From Asterella californica (taxonomy: Eukaryota; Streptophyta; Marchantiopsida; Marchantiales; Aytoniaceae), in NCBI GenBank assembly GCA_036924285.1, contig JAYKYS010000016.1, forward strand, positions 186,001-250,000: 64,000 bases of DNA, given 5' to 3'. Under the pieces are notes generated by a model. It did no database searches, was not told the DNA's origin, and was given only the letters and a program-made list of their open reading frames with translations. The first letter of the stretch is position 1; each line of letters begins with the position of its first letter. The translations under genes and the position numbers were made by a program. Positions 1-10,120 of this stretch are shown here, piece after piece.

Positions 1-599
1 AAAAAGTTTCATATCGATTGAGTAACTGAGTAATTCAGGGCAGCCGCTGAAGCAGAGGGGGTCTGAAAAGCTCTTAATCTAGAGCAGCGACTTCAGAGGA
101 GGAGATCTGGAGTTCTGTGTACATTCAGGAGTCCCAATTTCACAGGGATGTTCAGCATCCTGTAGACTTCAAATACTGTGAGAATATTTGAAATTCATCG
201 AGCCAATTCTCTGTTCTAGGTCAGAATAGCTGTCTAGGTACCAGAAATTGCCATAATTCACTTACTCAGAACTTTTCGGTCAACATCTCGGTGCTAGAAT
301 TCAATCTCAGGCTGAAACTTCGTGTGTGTGTTCAGTAGTACCTCACTTACATGTAGGGGAAGTTTAGAAGTCTAAACCTTCATAGTTTTCCTCTCTTTGA
401 GTGTCAAAGTTCACCACTTAAACTTATTACTACTAGTTAAACCTAAATTTCGCTTTTTGAGCATATTAGAGGACCCTACACAACTGTGTGAGTGTTTATG
501 GCCCCTGTTGTGACCTGAAAGCCAACCTCTTGAGTAAACAACCACAGCCAGAAGCCCGACGCTTTCCTAGGTAGACGGATCACACTCCGACATCGGTAC
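1..599. other. no gene recognised
   Basis: No open frame of note and no recognisable domain on either strand. The stretch is mixed-composition DNA that leads into a LINE fragment at about 600. It may be old transposon debris, but nothing in it proves that. Confidence 0.5.
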
Positions 600-817
600 A
601 TCTCGTTTTTCTACCTCTAACATGAAAACATACGTCTCTACCTCTAGATCAAGCATAGTAGACTGTCTCCTCCCTCATCTCTTGGTAGTTCATTCATTTC
701 AGCATTTGAAGTTTTGGATCTACAACCTGAATCTGATCACACTCCTCTACTGTTCTCACTATCCTTGTCTAGCTCATTTGCATCTTACAAGTTGAAAAGT
801 TTTGATGAGAGCATCGG
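600..817 (+). pseudogene. LINE endonuclease fragment
   Basis: Sense-strand fragment of the end of the AP-endonuclease domain of the LINE family that fills this region. It matches the copies at 4,889-5,821 and 21,742-22,473: the stretch reading NMKTYVSTS, then SSIVD (here SSIVDC), then, after a frameshift, the segment that in other copies reads LQPESDHTPLLFSLSL. The SDH motif is a catalytic element of AP-like endonucleases. The fragment is flanked by unrelated DNA and runs straight into a gypsy integrase at about 818, so it is a truncated relic. Confidence 0.8.
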
Positions 818-1320
818 ACAAAGACAACTGAAGCGATATGTAGATTTCTCTTCAAAGAGGTTGTTTGTCGATAGGGATGTGTGAGAAAGATCACTACAGA
901 TCGAGGAGAGTTAGATGTACATGAGGCTCGTGAATTCTTTGCAAGGTGTGGGGTGAGGTTGTCACTGACAACTGCTTACAACCCCGAAAGGAATGCCAAG
1001 AGTGAACGTGATCATCCGTCCATTGTGAAGGCTTTGGTGAAGGCCTGCAACGGAAGGATGCGCGAGTGGCCTCGACTCTTATCATTTGCGTTATGGACAG
1101 ATCGAACGACGCATAACTCAGTGATAAAGAAAGTGATTGGGTGTTAGTCTATGATAATAGTCTAGACAACCAGCATAGTGCACTCTAGAAGTTTTCCAGG
1201 CGATGGTTCGGTCCGTATGTGGTGAAGAAGGTTCATGACAACGCAACTTACGCCTTGCAAGAGTTGGACGGAACGAGCTTGAAAGTACCAGTGGCGTGTC
1301 AAGATTTTTGAAAAGAGAGA
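818..1320 (+). pseudogene. Ty3/gypsy integrase remnant
   Basis: Retrotransposon integrase core and C-terminal region. From about 881 the frame reads TTDRGELDVHEAREFF, then LTTAYNPERNAKSER, then VKALVKAC and WPRLLSFALWTDRTTH. These are the usual integrase blocks, with the DRG aspartate and an NPE..N.KSER segment. After about 1,135 the sequence jumps to the region normally much further downstream (DWVLVYD, DNQHSA, then RRWFGPYVV and NATYALQELDG), so roughly 100 codons of linker are missing. A stop lies near 1,186. The style matches the gypsy family of the methyltransferase fragment at 24.3-25.8 kb, which is an inference from family knowledge. No start codon is expected inside a polyprotein. Confidence 0.85.
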
Positions 1321-2190
1321 TGAGGAGGTCGATCTAAGAGATATCTTGATGGAATCTCAGTTTGAGGATGAGGATTATGCAGAAGACCTTGAAGATGAGG
1401 TTGGTTACGATGGGAAGTAGGACGATATGACGAAGTGCGGGTCCACTCCTTGGTTGATATCTCTGTTGCATATCGGAGGATGCACATGTTTAGAGGGGGT
1501 GGATATCGTGTCGTGGACCGGCTCCTATCTGAAATTCAGACTTTGATGCTTGTCGTCCCAAAGATACTCATGGGAAAAACAAGCTAGGCTCCAGCTTACG
1601 GACTTTTGGCACAACTTCGGATCTTCACTTTCATCGTATCAATGGATAGAGCTCATTGTCAGCTTTCTATGAGCACTTCGTCTACTTAGTTTGGACATCT
1701 AGTGGAGAAGTTTGGGGATATCAAGGACTGTATTCTGGGAGAAATTGAGACGCATGAGAGGGACATGAGGGACCTCAGTAACTTGTGAAAGAGAGTTGGA
1801 CCGTTCTGACCATTCCGGAGTCCAAACTTATTGTCCTTGGATCCATCGGGATCAGAACGTTAAGTTCTTTAGGAAAATGAAGCCGATACGAAGTTTCATT
1901 GGGTGATTTGGGAATTCTGAGTGAAATTGGCTCGCAGGGAAGCGCTTATGTCAGAGTTTTGTTCGCCTGGATTGGGTTGTTCTTCGCGATTGGTGAGCCA
2001 AGCTCTTCGTTCTTGGTGCTTATGCGATCAAGGACTCTTCATCTACGCATAGGAGAAGACCGTACGTGGATTGAGTTGTTGGTTTAGGTGTGGTGAGCAA
2101 GTTTGAGCCGTAGTGAGTCGGTTTACGTCAGTTTTTTATGTCTTGCGATCAAATTTCTTGCGTGGTTTTGTTTTGGTTGGGTTCAAGGTA
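1321..2190 (+). repeat. gypsy 3' end and putative LTR
   Basis: Follows the integrase. A purine-rich tract at 1,491-1,503 (TAGAGGGGGTGGA) matches the tract at 26,502-26,514 in another gypsy relic, where it is followed at once by TGTCGTGATG. Here the next bases are TATCGTGTCG, so the LTR would start at 1,504 with a mutated TG. The right limit is where LINE ORF1 sequence begins, at about 2,191. No second LTR was found, so this is a probable 3' LTR remnant and its exact end is unknown. Confidence 0.5.
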
Positions 2191-2710
2191 GTTAGATCTA
2201 CCGATCAGAGAAGATCTGCCTCCCCTTCAAGACAACTTTGTTAGCCATCGCTGTATCTCGTTGTGCCTGATCTGCAAACTTAGCTAATATGGCTCGAGGT
2301 TGTGAGCCTTTTTGTCCTATGCGATAAGCTTGAACTAGGACAGGCTTGTGAACATGTAACGTGTGAGCAAAGAAAGTGGTAGCTATTTCTTTGGTCTCCT
2401 CTTTCTCTAGCTCAGGTAAACAAGATATTCTCACATTTTCACCCTTGAGAGTTGGTTCAGCTTTTCATTCTCTTGCTCTTGAAAAAGAAAGACTTGAGCC
2501 ACCTTGATAGCTTCAGATAAGATTTCATCTTCATCTCCAACTTCTCCACTACTTCTTTGAAACTATCATTTACCACCGCAGATTTCTCCTAAGTAGAAAC
2601 AGCAGATGTTGAGAGTGTAGAGGAAATCTCCTTGGTAGTTGTAGCAACAACGGTTTACATGTTCTTCAAAGCATAAACATCGCACACAACATAAACAAGC
2701 TCACTCTTAT
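2191..2710 (-). pseudogene. LINE ORF1 fragment
   Basis: Antisense piece of LINE ORF1. It reads KGRQIF, DTAMANKVVLKG, SQPRAILAKFADQAQRD, KPVLVQAYRIGQK, then RISCLPELEKEE and the coiled-coil part toward the N-terminus. It contains a stop and a frameshift around 2,435-2,530. It ends at 2,710, where the microsatellite tail of another LINE copy begins in place of the expected ORF1 sequence, so this copy was interrupted or truncated there. Confidence 0.85.
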
Positions 2711-3158
2711 GAATGAATGAATGAATATCAAGCCCGGAAGACCCAAAGAGTCAAAAGGCAGAAAAATACAATACAAAATCAACATGTGAGCCTAGGAAAT
2801 ACTAGGAGATCGTATCAATGCAAAAGAGCATTGGTACGACAAGAAACTATATCTCTAATATAAAGTCCTAGTGGGAGAGCTGACATCTGTAAAAGTGTAT
2901 AGAAATCACTAGCAACTATCTTATGTCTACATCTATCTCATCATACAAGGGACATACAATGAATACATGATCCTCATCCTCTATCTGATCTAAATCACAA
3001 AGTCTACAAAGCCATTCACTCCTAACAATGTTTAACCAACGTCCTTCCTCAATGCCAAGTTTATGAGAACTAGTGCGATGCTGAGCGATGATATGTCGAA
3101 GAGAGATTGAAATAGGTGCTCGGAGGTACTCTTGTTCACAATACACCAACATGGGATT
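2711..3158 (-). mobile_element. 5'-truncated LINE 3' end
   Basis: Copy of only the last ~450 bp of the LINE, antisense. The left edge is the 3' tail (GAATGAATGAATGAA), followed by the conserved end containing CAAGCCCGGAAGACCC. It then covers the C-terminal Cys/His knuckle, which reads RLCDLDQIEDEDH with C-x4-C spacing after the histidine. It stops where a second tail begins at 3,159. Two tails 448 bp apart show two separate insertions stacked 3' end to 5' end. Confidence 0.85.
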
Positions 3159-3589
3159 GAATGAATGAATGAATATCAAGCCCGGAAGACCCAAAGAGTC
3201 AAAAGGCAGAAAAAAAAACAATACAAAGTCAACATGTGAGCCTAGGAAACCCTAGGAGATCGTATTAATGCAGAAGAGCATTGGTACGACAAGAAACTAT
3301 ATCTCTAATATAAAGCCCTAGTGGGAAAGCTGACATCTGTAAAAGTGTATAGAAATCACTAGCAACTATCTTATGTCTACATCTAATCTCATCATACAAG
3401 GGACATACAATGAATACATGATCCTCATCCTCTATCTAATCTAAATCACAAAGTCTACAAAGCCGTTCACTTCTAACAATGTGTAACCAACGTCCTTCCT
3501 CAATGCCAAGTCTATGAGAGCTAGTGCGGTGTTGAGGGATGATATGTCAAAGAGAGATTGAAATAGGTGCTCGGAGGTACTCTTGAGTT

Positions 3590-4858
3590 ATGAGAGAAGT
3601 CAATGCCCAAGTAATTGGAACTCTCCACTTGTTGTAAAACTTGGCCCTTGTAGAGAAAAGAATGACGGACTTTTGAACCCACCACCATCACCTTGGACTT
3701 CGAAAGGTTCACTTCTATCTGCATGTTGTTGCAAAAGACCTCAAGAGCATCCAAATGTCATTGTAAACTCAAAGGATCACGTGATAGAAGAATGATATCA
3801 TCAGCATAAATCAATGCTTGAATGATATAGATTCCCAACTTCACCTTGAATGACTCCAATAGTGCTAAAGATCTCCTTTGATTGTGTCGAGGTAAGCTTC
3901 ACATAAACTCGTTCATAGAGTTTAGAAACCGTTGCCATCATGTCTTTAGGAACACCAATGGCAACAAGTCTGTCCCATAAGAGCTTCCTAGGCACCCTAT
4001 CAAATAGAGTGCCTATGAAGCTGTGGAGTCGATAAAAGCAGCATAGAGAGATTTACCATTTCCTTTTGAAACCCTAAACTTCTCCCAAGCAACGCGAAGA
4101 CAAAAGATATGATCAATGGTGCTAAAGGTAGGACGAAAACCTGCTTGTGAACGAGCTCTCACATTGGATCATTCTGCCCAAACATTGAGTTTTTTCTCTA
4201 GCAAGCTCCCATACAACTTGGCAAAGATGTTGCCCACCATGATAGTTCTATAGTTGGTAACATCATCCTTCTTGCCCGACTTGTGGATGAGAATCACTTT
4301 GCGCATGAACCAACTCTTAGGGAAACCATGTATAGCAGCATCATTCAGAAGCTTGGTAAGTATAGGAATGAGAGAATCACCTCCCCATTGCAGTAGCTCC
4401 GCAGAAAGTCCTTCTAGATCCTCAGATTTTCCACTTGCAAGCCTACTGAGCTGATGTCGTACTTCGTCCATTGAAAAGGTCTGCGGTAGTCCTTCACTTT
4501 GTGACATACATGGTGCATGTGGAGAGAAGTAAAGTTGCTCAACGTAGGACATCAAAGCTGAAGGATCAAGACTTGGTGAACTTGGACGAGATGTTAAACG
4601 TCTCCAAAAAGCTTTGGGATTCTTCTGAAAATCAAAAGCAAGTTCCAAGCCTTTCTTTCTCAAGAAAGCTCTCTTCTTACGTTTGATCAACTGCTTGTAC
4701 AAGGTTGTTGGTTCCAAGTCACAAGCCTTGTCTAGAGCCTTTAACCGAGCAAGTTTGCACTCTTCATCAAACCAGCCATTGCAAGGGATACCTTTGAGCT
4801 TTCTGCTTGAGTGTTGAGAGAAAAATCGAGTTGCAATTTTCTTCAAGACATCCGTCAA
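3590..4858 (-). pseudogene. LINE reverse transcriptase (copy D)
   Basis: Antisense RT domain of ORF2. The longest open piece (4,169-4,858) covers the N-terminal RT region: WFDEECKLARLKALDKAC, then FWRRLTSR, then SGKSEDLEGLSAELLQWGG, then VILIHKSGKKDDVTNYRTIM. Downstream come PRKLLWDRLVAIGVP and STIGVIQGE. The catalytic block is damaged: the usual GCPLSPTLFGIFIDD stretch is deleted around 3,840. A small insertion near 4,005-4,025 breaks the FDR/PRK segment. The C-terminal part (LDALEVFCNNMQIEVNLSKSK) lies at 3,620-3,754. Confidence 0.88.
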
Positions 4859-4888
4859 TTGTGTATCTCGTTGATCAAGATTGTGGCT

Positions 4889-5821
4889 TCACTGTGTAAT
4901 AGATATCAAATTCTCTAGAGCAGTTTGATAAAGATGTCTTTTTCGATGATCAAGACGAAGTCCATAGGTAGTGTTGCTCCCATCAAAACCTTTCAACTTG
5001 TAAGATGCAAATGAGCTAGACAAGGATAGTGAGAACAGTAGAGGAGTGTGATCAGATTCAGGTTGTAGATCCAAAACTTCAAATGCTGAAATGAGTGAAG
5101 TATCAAGAGATGAGGAGAGGAGGTAGTCTACTATGCTTGATCCAAAGGTAGAGACATATGTTTTCATGTTAGAGCTAGGAAAAAAAAAGGATGTACTGTT
5201 CAAAATTTTCAAACTACAGATTGCTCCAAAAGTCAAGAAGTGTTCTTTCATGTCATTGATGGATGTATCTAAGGAGGCACGGAACCATGTAGGATCATCA
5301 TCTTCTTCAAGAATAGGGGAATGGTCAAGAGCATAGAATTGTGTGAACTCGCAAGTGTGAACTCTAGCATTGAAATCTCCCACCACAAAGACCTTGCCCT
5401 TCTCTTGATATCTCAAAATATCAATAGAAAGACGATGGAAAGGTTGGCTCGTGTTACATGCTCTAGTTTGATAGATAGACATGTTCAAAGGTGCAAAATA
5501 GCAGATTGCGATATAACATGCAGATCTACTTTCTCCACCAACTCGAATCCAATGATATTGTCCACCCACATCCTGAAGAACCACTTCAACAAGCTGATGC
5601 AAATAAGATCTGACGTAAGTTCGAATACCTCCAAAACCACGTCCTTTATGTTGCTTGTGTTTGTTCCAAGTAGAGCCGATCAAAGTAAAACCATCCAACC
5701 CATGTACATTGTTTCCTTCATGTTCCCATGTCTTCACCAAGTTGATGATATCAGCCTTGTTCCAAACTGGTAAAGCGGTTGTGTACTTTGACTTAGTAAG
5801 CCCATGAATGTTCCACATCAT
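4889..5821 (-). pseudogene. LINE AP-endonuclease (copy D), open
   Basis: N-terminal domain of ORF2, one uninterrupted 310-codon frame starting MMWNIHGLTKSKY. AP-endonuclease blocks in order: WNIHGL (~residues 3-8), VKTWEHEGN, GRGFGGIRTYVRSYL, HWIRVGGESRSACYIAICYF, VFVVGDFNARV (the GDFNA active-site block), SSIVDYLLSSS and ESDHTPLLFSLSL (the SDH block). This is the best-preserved endonuclease in the window. It nicks target DNA to prime reverse transcription. ORF1 ends ~22 bases upstream. It is no longer fused to a working RT, so the element is dead. The start follows the same two ATG codons used in the copy at 21,742. Confidence 0.9.
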
Positions 5822-5842
5822 AACTTTAAGGGTCGAAAATTG

Positions 5843-6121
5843 CTATTTGGAAGCATCTCGTCTCCTTTGTGTGACAACAGCACGTCCATCTCTTAAGAAA
5901 GCAATGAACCTTCCTTGTTGAGCCTCTTTTACCTTCACAAGCTCCTTCCGCTTGGCTTCAGCTTGTAGCGATGTGAGATCAGGATCCAACCAGATCTGCC
6001 TCCCCTTCAAGACAGCTTTGTTAGCCATCGCTGTATCTCGTTGTGCCTGATCTGCAAACTTAGCCAATATTGCTCGAGGTTGTGAGCCTTTTTGTCCTAT
6101 GCGGTAAGCTTGAACTAGGAC
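5843..6121 (-). pseudogene. LINE ORF1 C-terminus (copy D)
   Basis: C-terminal ~90 codons of ORF1 up to the LTR insertion: YRIGQKGSQPRAILAKFAD, DTAMANKAVLKGRQIWLD, then KRKELVKVKEAQQG, ending RRRDASK and stop. The LTR sits at an AGGACAGG site in the codons for the VQAYR region, and the rest of ORF1 continues at 7,032. ORF1 of this family resembles the L1 type, a coiled coil followed by an RNA-binding fold. That is an inference from the layout and the RISGLPELE block. Confidence 0.85.
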
Positions 6122-7031
6122 TGTAAACCCTTCACGATCCCATCGATCAACTACCCCCCGATCTCTCAACCACCACGATCGTCATCGATGAATCTGCAAA
6201 TGTCGGACCTGTCTCTCACTCAGGGGTCATCTCTGATGGCTTTGATGGAAGCACACCATGAATCTTGAAGGGAAAAATGCTAAGTTCACTCATTCATACA
6301 CCCACAAACTTATCAACTAAAAATCTCCTTAAACACATCAACTAAAATCCTCCATTCTAACGACGTCTCTCAAGTTCTCACATGCTAAAAATATTCCACA
6401 CTCTCTATATTACTCAAGTTGTCATTACGACAATGTGAAAATAAGGATGAGGAGCTCTTCTCTACTCCTCTATTTATACATTCTAGGTTTTTACTTTGGT
6501 AACCCCGGTAACTCAGCCGTAACTACTTTTACCGGGTTTTATTAAGATATTACTTAAGGTAAAAGCATTAATCACATGGGCTTCTTATCTTTTCACATGG
6601 GCTTATTCCTTCAAAGTCAACAACTTCTAGAAGGATTCTGGAATATTCTCAAGGAATCTCGAATTCCACCCTCCTCTACACTAGGACCCACTAAAAAGGA
6701 AACATGTGGAATCTCTTCTTGTTTTTAATGCCCATAAAGTCCACAACTTTAATCCAACCACTAATATCAAGTCAAAAAGGAGATAATGGATAATTTCCAC
6801 CTCCTTTCTACCTTTTAGACAAGAGGACAAGATAGTAGTGCTCACTCTTTAGCAAATATCTGAATTCTGCCAAAAGTACAGCTAAGTTTAACCATAACTA
6901 ACTTTTAGCTAGTCATGACTAACTTGATACCTCCTTAAAATACTTTGGTAGCAAATAAACATTCTCAACACTTAGTTAACTAAACACCTTACTAATAGAT
7001 CAACTTCCTATGTGTAACATAGGTCGTTACA
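6122..7031. repeat. solo LTR, 910 bp, with target-site duplication
   Basis: Insertion inside LINE ORF1. It starts TGTAAACCC and ends CGTTACA, so it has TG...CA ends and inverted TGTAA/TTACA termini. It is flanked by GGAC on both sides (6,118-6,121 and 7,032-7,035). Uninserted LINE copies read ACTAGGACAGGCTTG here, so the duplication and insertion point are directly visible. A 5-bp reading (AGGAC) is equally possible because one A is shared. It contains no long ORF, and a TATA-like CTATTTATACA lies at 6,470-6,480. The form is that left by LTR-LTR recombination. No other copy is in the window and its family is unknown. Confidence 0.85.
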
Positions 7032-8201
7032 GGACAGGCTTGTGAACATGTAACGTGTCAGCAAAAAAAGTGGTAGCTACTTCATTGGTCTCCTCCTTCT
7101 CTAGCTCAGGCAAACCAGATATTCTCACATTCTTCAGCTAAACCAGATAAACTCACATTCTCAACTTTGTTAGCCATCGCTGTATCTCGTTGTGCATGAT
7201 CTGCAAACTTAGCAAATATGGCTCGAGGTTGTGAACTTTTTTGTCTTATGCGATAAGCTTGAACTAGGACAGGCTTGTGAACATGTAACGTGTCAGCAAA
7301 GGAAGTGGTAGCCACTTCCTTGATCTCCTCCTTCTCTAGCTCAGGTAAGCCAGATATTCTCACATTCTTCACCCTTGAGAGTTGGTTCAGCTTTTCTTTC
7401 TCTTGCTCTTGAAAAAGAGAGACTTGAGCCGCCTTGGTAGCTTCAGCATAAGATTTCATCTTCATCTTCAACTTCTCCACTACTTCTTTGAAATTATCAT
7501 TTACCACCGCAGATTTCTCCTCAGCAGAAACAGCAGATACTGAGAGTGTAGAGAAAATCTCCTTGGTAGTTGTAGCAACAACGGTTTGCATGTTCTTCAA
7601 ACCAGATTTGCCTCCCCTTCAAGACAGCTTTGTTAGCCATCGCTGTATCTCGTTGTGCATGATCTGCAAACTTAGCAAATATGGCTCGAGGTTGTGAACT
7701 TTTTTGTCTTATGCGATAAGCTTGAACTAGGACAGGCTTGTGAACATGTAACGTGTCAACAAAGGAAGTGGTAGCCACTTCCTTGATCTCCTCCTTCTCT
7801 AGCTCAGGTAAGCCAGATATTCTCACATTCTTCACCCTTGAGAGTTGGTTCAGCTTTTCTTTCTCTTGCTCTTGAAAAAGAGAGACTTGAGCCGCCTTGG
7901 TAGCTTCAGCATAAGATTTCATCTTCATCTTCAACTTCTCCACTACTTCTTTGAAATTATCATTTACCACCGCAGATTTCTCCTCAGCAGAAACAGCAGA
8001 TGCTGAGAGTGTAGAGAAAATCTCCTTGGTAGTTGTAGCAACAACGGTTTGCATGTTCTTCAAAGCATGAACATCGCACACAACAAAAACAAGCTTACTC
8101 TTATGTGCTATGATCTCTCGATGCATATCAGCTACTTCAACCGATACTTCTTCCACCGCTGCCAACACCTTATGAAGGAGTTGTTTAATCTCCTCCATCA
8201 T
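7032..8201 (-). pseudogene. LINE ORF1 with tandem internal duplication (copy D)
   Basis: Remainder of ORF1 upstream (antisense) of the solo LTR. The start is ATG ATG GAG GAG at 8,201. 7,521-8,201 reads as ORF1 from MMEEIKQLLHKVL through EVSVEVADMHRE and the coiled-coil part to RISGLPELEKEE and KGRQIW. The stretch 7,163-7,598 is then repeated almost base for base at 7,610-8,057, so this copy carries two tandem ORF1 bodies. A scrambled junction lies at 7,137-7,163. Near identity of the two units points to a recent duplication. Confidence 0.85.
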
Positions 8202-8213
8202 CACCGAAAAACT

Positions 8214-8905
8214 AGTTTCACAAATCAGCGAGCTAAGAGCACATCTCAACACCTCAATTCTCCTCAGACGCGATCTCCTCAGATCGCGTCTCGCTGAGAT
8301 CTTTCCAATGGTACCAAGCTTGCTAAAAACCAACAACCACAACTCCTTCGACGATCGATTTTGTCCACGGGTGTCAACTTCTCTCTCTAACAGATCCGCG
8401 AAATAGAAACACACCTCAACACCTCAATTCTCCTCAGATCGCAACAAGATTTGTCTCAATGGAAGCGTCTCGCCGAGATCTTTCCAATGGTACCAAGCTT
8501 GCTAAAAACCAACAACCACAACTCCTTCGACGATCGATTTTGTTCACGGGTGTCAACTTCTCTCTCTGACAGATCCGCGAAATAGAAACACACCTCAACA
8601 CCTCAATTCTCTTCAGATCGCAACAAGATTTGTCTCAATGGAAGCGTCTCGCCGAGATCTTTATAATGGTACCAAGCTTGCTAAAAACCAATAACCACAG
8701 CTCCTTCGATGATCGATTTTGTCCACGGGTGTCAACTTCTCTCTCTAACAGATCCACGGAATAGAAACACACCTCAACACCTCAATTCTCAACAACCACA
8801 ACTCCTTCGACGATCGATTTTGTCCACGGGTGTCAACTTCTATCTCTAACAGATCCGCGAAATAGAAACACACCTCAACACCTTAATTCTCCTCAGACTG
8901 CGAGG
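8214..8905 (-). repeat. LINE 5' monomer array (copy D)
   Basis: Tandem units of ~179 bp directly upstream of ORF1. The landmark CAGATCCGCG recurs at 8,391 and 8,570 and, mutated, at 8,749, which gives a period of 179. Each unit contains GATCGATTTTGTCCACGGG and GGTACCAAGCTTGCT. A fourth, shortened unit runs to about 8,905. The position, immediately 5' of ORF1 in every copy, suggests a repeated promoter or 5' UTR. Confidence 0.88.
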
Positions 8906-9074
8906 AGATCGGCTTGGACGGAACCCATGACTAGAGCCCACAAGGATATAAATAAAGTTTTTTATGCTCGCCAAAAAAATAAAAAATAAAAATTGAAGCG
9001 CCTTCAACCTGATAGGTGAAAAACGACGTTAGCTCCTCCTTTCAGTGGCTTTCACTGCACGAAGGCATCGCAGA
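8906..9074. other. short unassigned insert with A-rich tract
   Basis: About 170 bp that interrupts two monomer arrays. It contains AAAAAAATAAAAAATAAAAA at about 8,975-8,994. It has no coding potential and no match elsewhere in the window. It could be a small retroposon, but there are no clear target-site duplications. Confidence 0.35.
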
Positions 9075-9593
9075 GGCCGGTCGCAACAAGATTTGTCTCA
9101 ATGGAAGCATCTCGTCGAGACCTTTCCAATGGTTCCAAGCTTGCTCAAAACAACCATAGCTCCTTCGATGATCGATTTTGTCCACGGGTGTCAACTTCTC
9201 TCTCCAACAGGTCCTTGAAATAGAAACACACGTCAACACCTCAATTCTCCTCAGATCGCAACAAGATATGTTTAAATGGAAGCGTCTCGCTGAGACCTTT
9301 CCAATGGTACCAAGCTTGCTGAAAATCAACAACCATAGTTCCTTCGACGATCGATTTTGTCCATGGGTGTCAACTCCTCTCTCCAACAAGTCCGCGAAAT
9401 AGAAACACATCTCAACACCTCAATTCTCCTCAGATCGCAACAAGATTTGTCTCAATGGAAGCGTCTCGCGGAGACTTTTCCAATGGTACCAAGCTTGCTA
9501 AAAACCAACAACCATAGCTCCTTCGACGATCGATTTTTGTCCACGGGTGTCAACTCCTCTCTCCAACAGGTCTGCGAAATAGAAACACACCTC
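9075..9593 (-). repeat. LINE monomer array (about 3 units)
   Basis: Three ~178-bp monomers of the same type and orientation as 8,214-8,905, cut off on the right by a sense-strand LINE 3' end at about 9,594. No ORF1 is attached. It is either the outer part of copy D's array, separated by the 8,906-9,074 insert, or a remnant of another copy. Confidence 0.85.
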
Positions 9594-10120
9594 AGTTGAT
9601 TCAGAAAAAGCTTTTACATGCTATATGGTCTCAACCCAAGACCAAGATGGCTTACTTTCAGCAGCATGTCAATCCCATGTTGGTGTATTGTGAACAAGAG
9701 TACCTCCGAGCACCTATTTCAATCTCTCTTCGACATATCATCGCTCAGCACCGCACTAGCTCTCATAGACTTGGCATTGAGGAAAGACGTTGGTTAAACC
9801 TTGTTAAGAGTGAACGGCTTTGTAGACTTTGTGATTTAGATCAGATAGAGGATGAGGATCATGTATGCATTGTATGTCCCTTGTATGATGAGATTAGATG
9901 TAGACATGTGAGCCTAGGAAACCTTAGGAGATCGTATCAATGCAAAAGAGCATTGGTACGACAAGAAACTATATCTCTAATATAAAGCCCTAGTGGGAGA
10001 GCTGACATCTGTAAAAGTGTATAGAATCACTAGCAACTATTGATTGACTTTGTATTGTATTTTTTTCTACCTTTTGACTCTTTGGGTATCCGGGCTTGAT
10101 ATTCAATCATTCATTCATAT
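9594..10120 (+). mobile_element. LINE 3' end with internal micro-inversion
   Basis: Sense-strand LINE 3' fragment. An open stretch encodes the C-terminus of ORF2: LIQKKLLHAIWSQPKTKMAY, then NPMLVYCEQEYLRAPIS, then the Cys/His knuckle RLCDLDQIEDEDHVCIVCPL. After GATGTAGACA the next ~135 bp (9,906-10,040) are reverse-complemented relative to all other copies. Normal order resumes at TTGACTTTGTATTG and the copy ends with the CATTCATTCAT tail at ~10,110-10,120. Confidence 0.87.

Larger units (their letters stand above)
3159..8905 (-). mobile_element. LINE copy D, near full length, rearranged
   Basis: Antisense copy spanning tail (left), 3' region, RT, endonuclease, ORF1 and 5' monomers (right). 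It has a (GAAT)n tail at 3,159 and a ~590-bp internal deletion at about 3,590, where the knuckle region joins straight to the RT C-terminus. A ~90-bp deletion between the YADD region and the GVIQG block removes part of the RT palm. A solo LTR sits at 6,122-7,031, ORF1 is tandemly duplicated at 7.16-8.06 kb, and ~179-bp monomers start near 8,214. Parts are listed separately. The element cannot code for working proteins. Confidence 0.88.

Noticed and set aside
5133..5773. Plus-strand frames at 5.1-5.8 kb
   Set aside because: Shadows of the well-supported minus-strand endonuclease at 4,889-5,821.
8214..8905. Possible CRISPR array
   Set aside because: Units are whole ~179-bp tandem repeats without unique spacers, in a eukaryotic LINE context.
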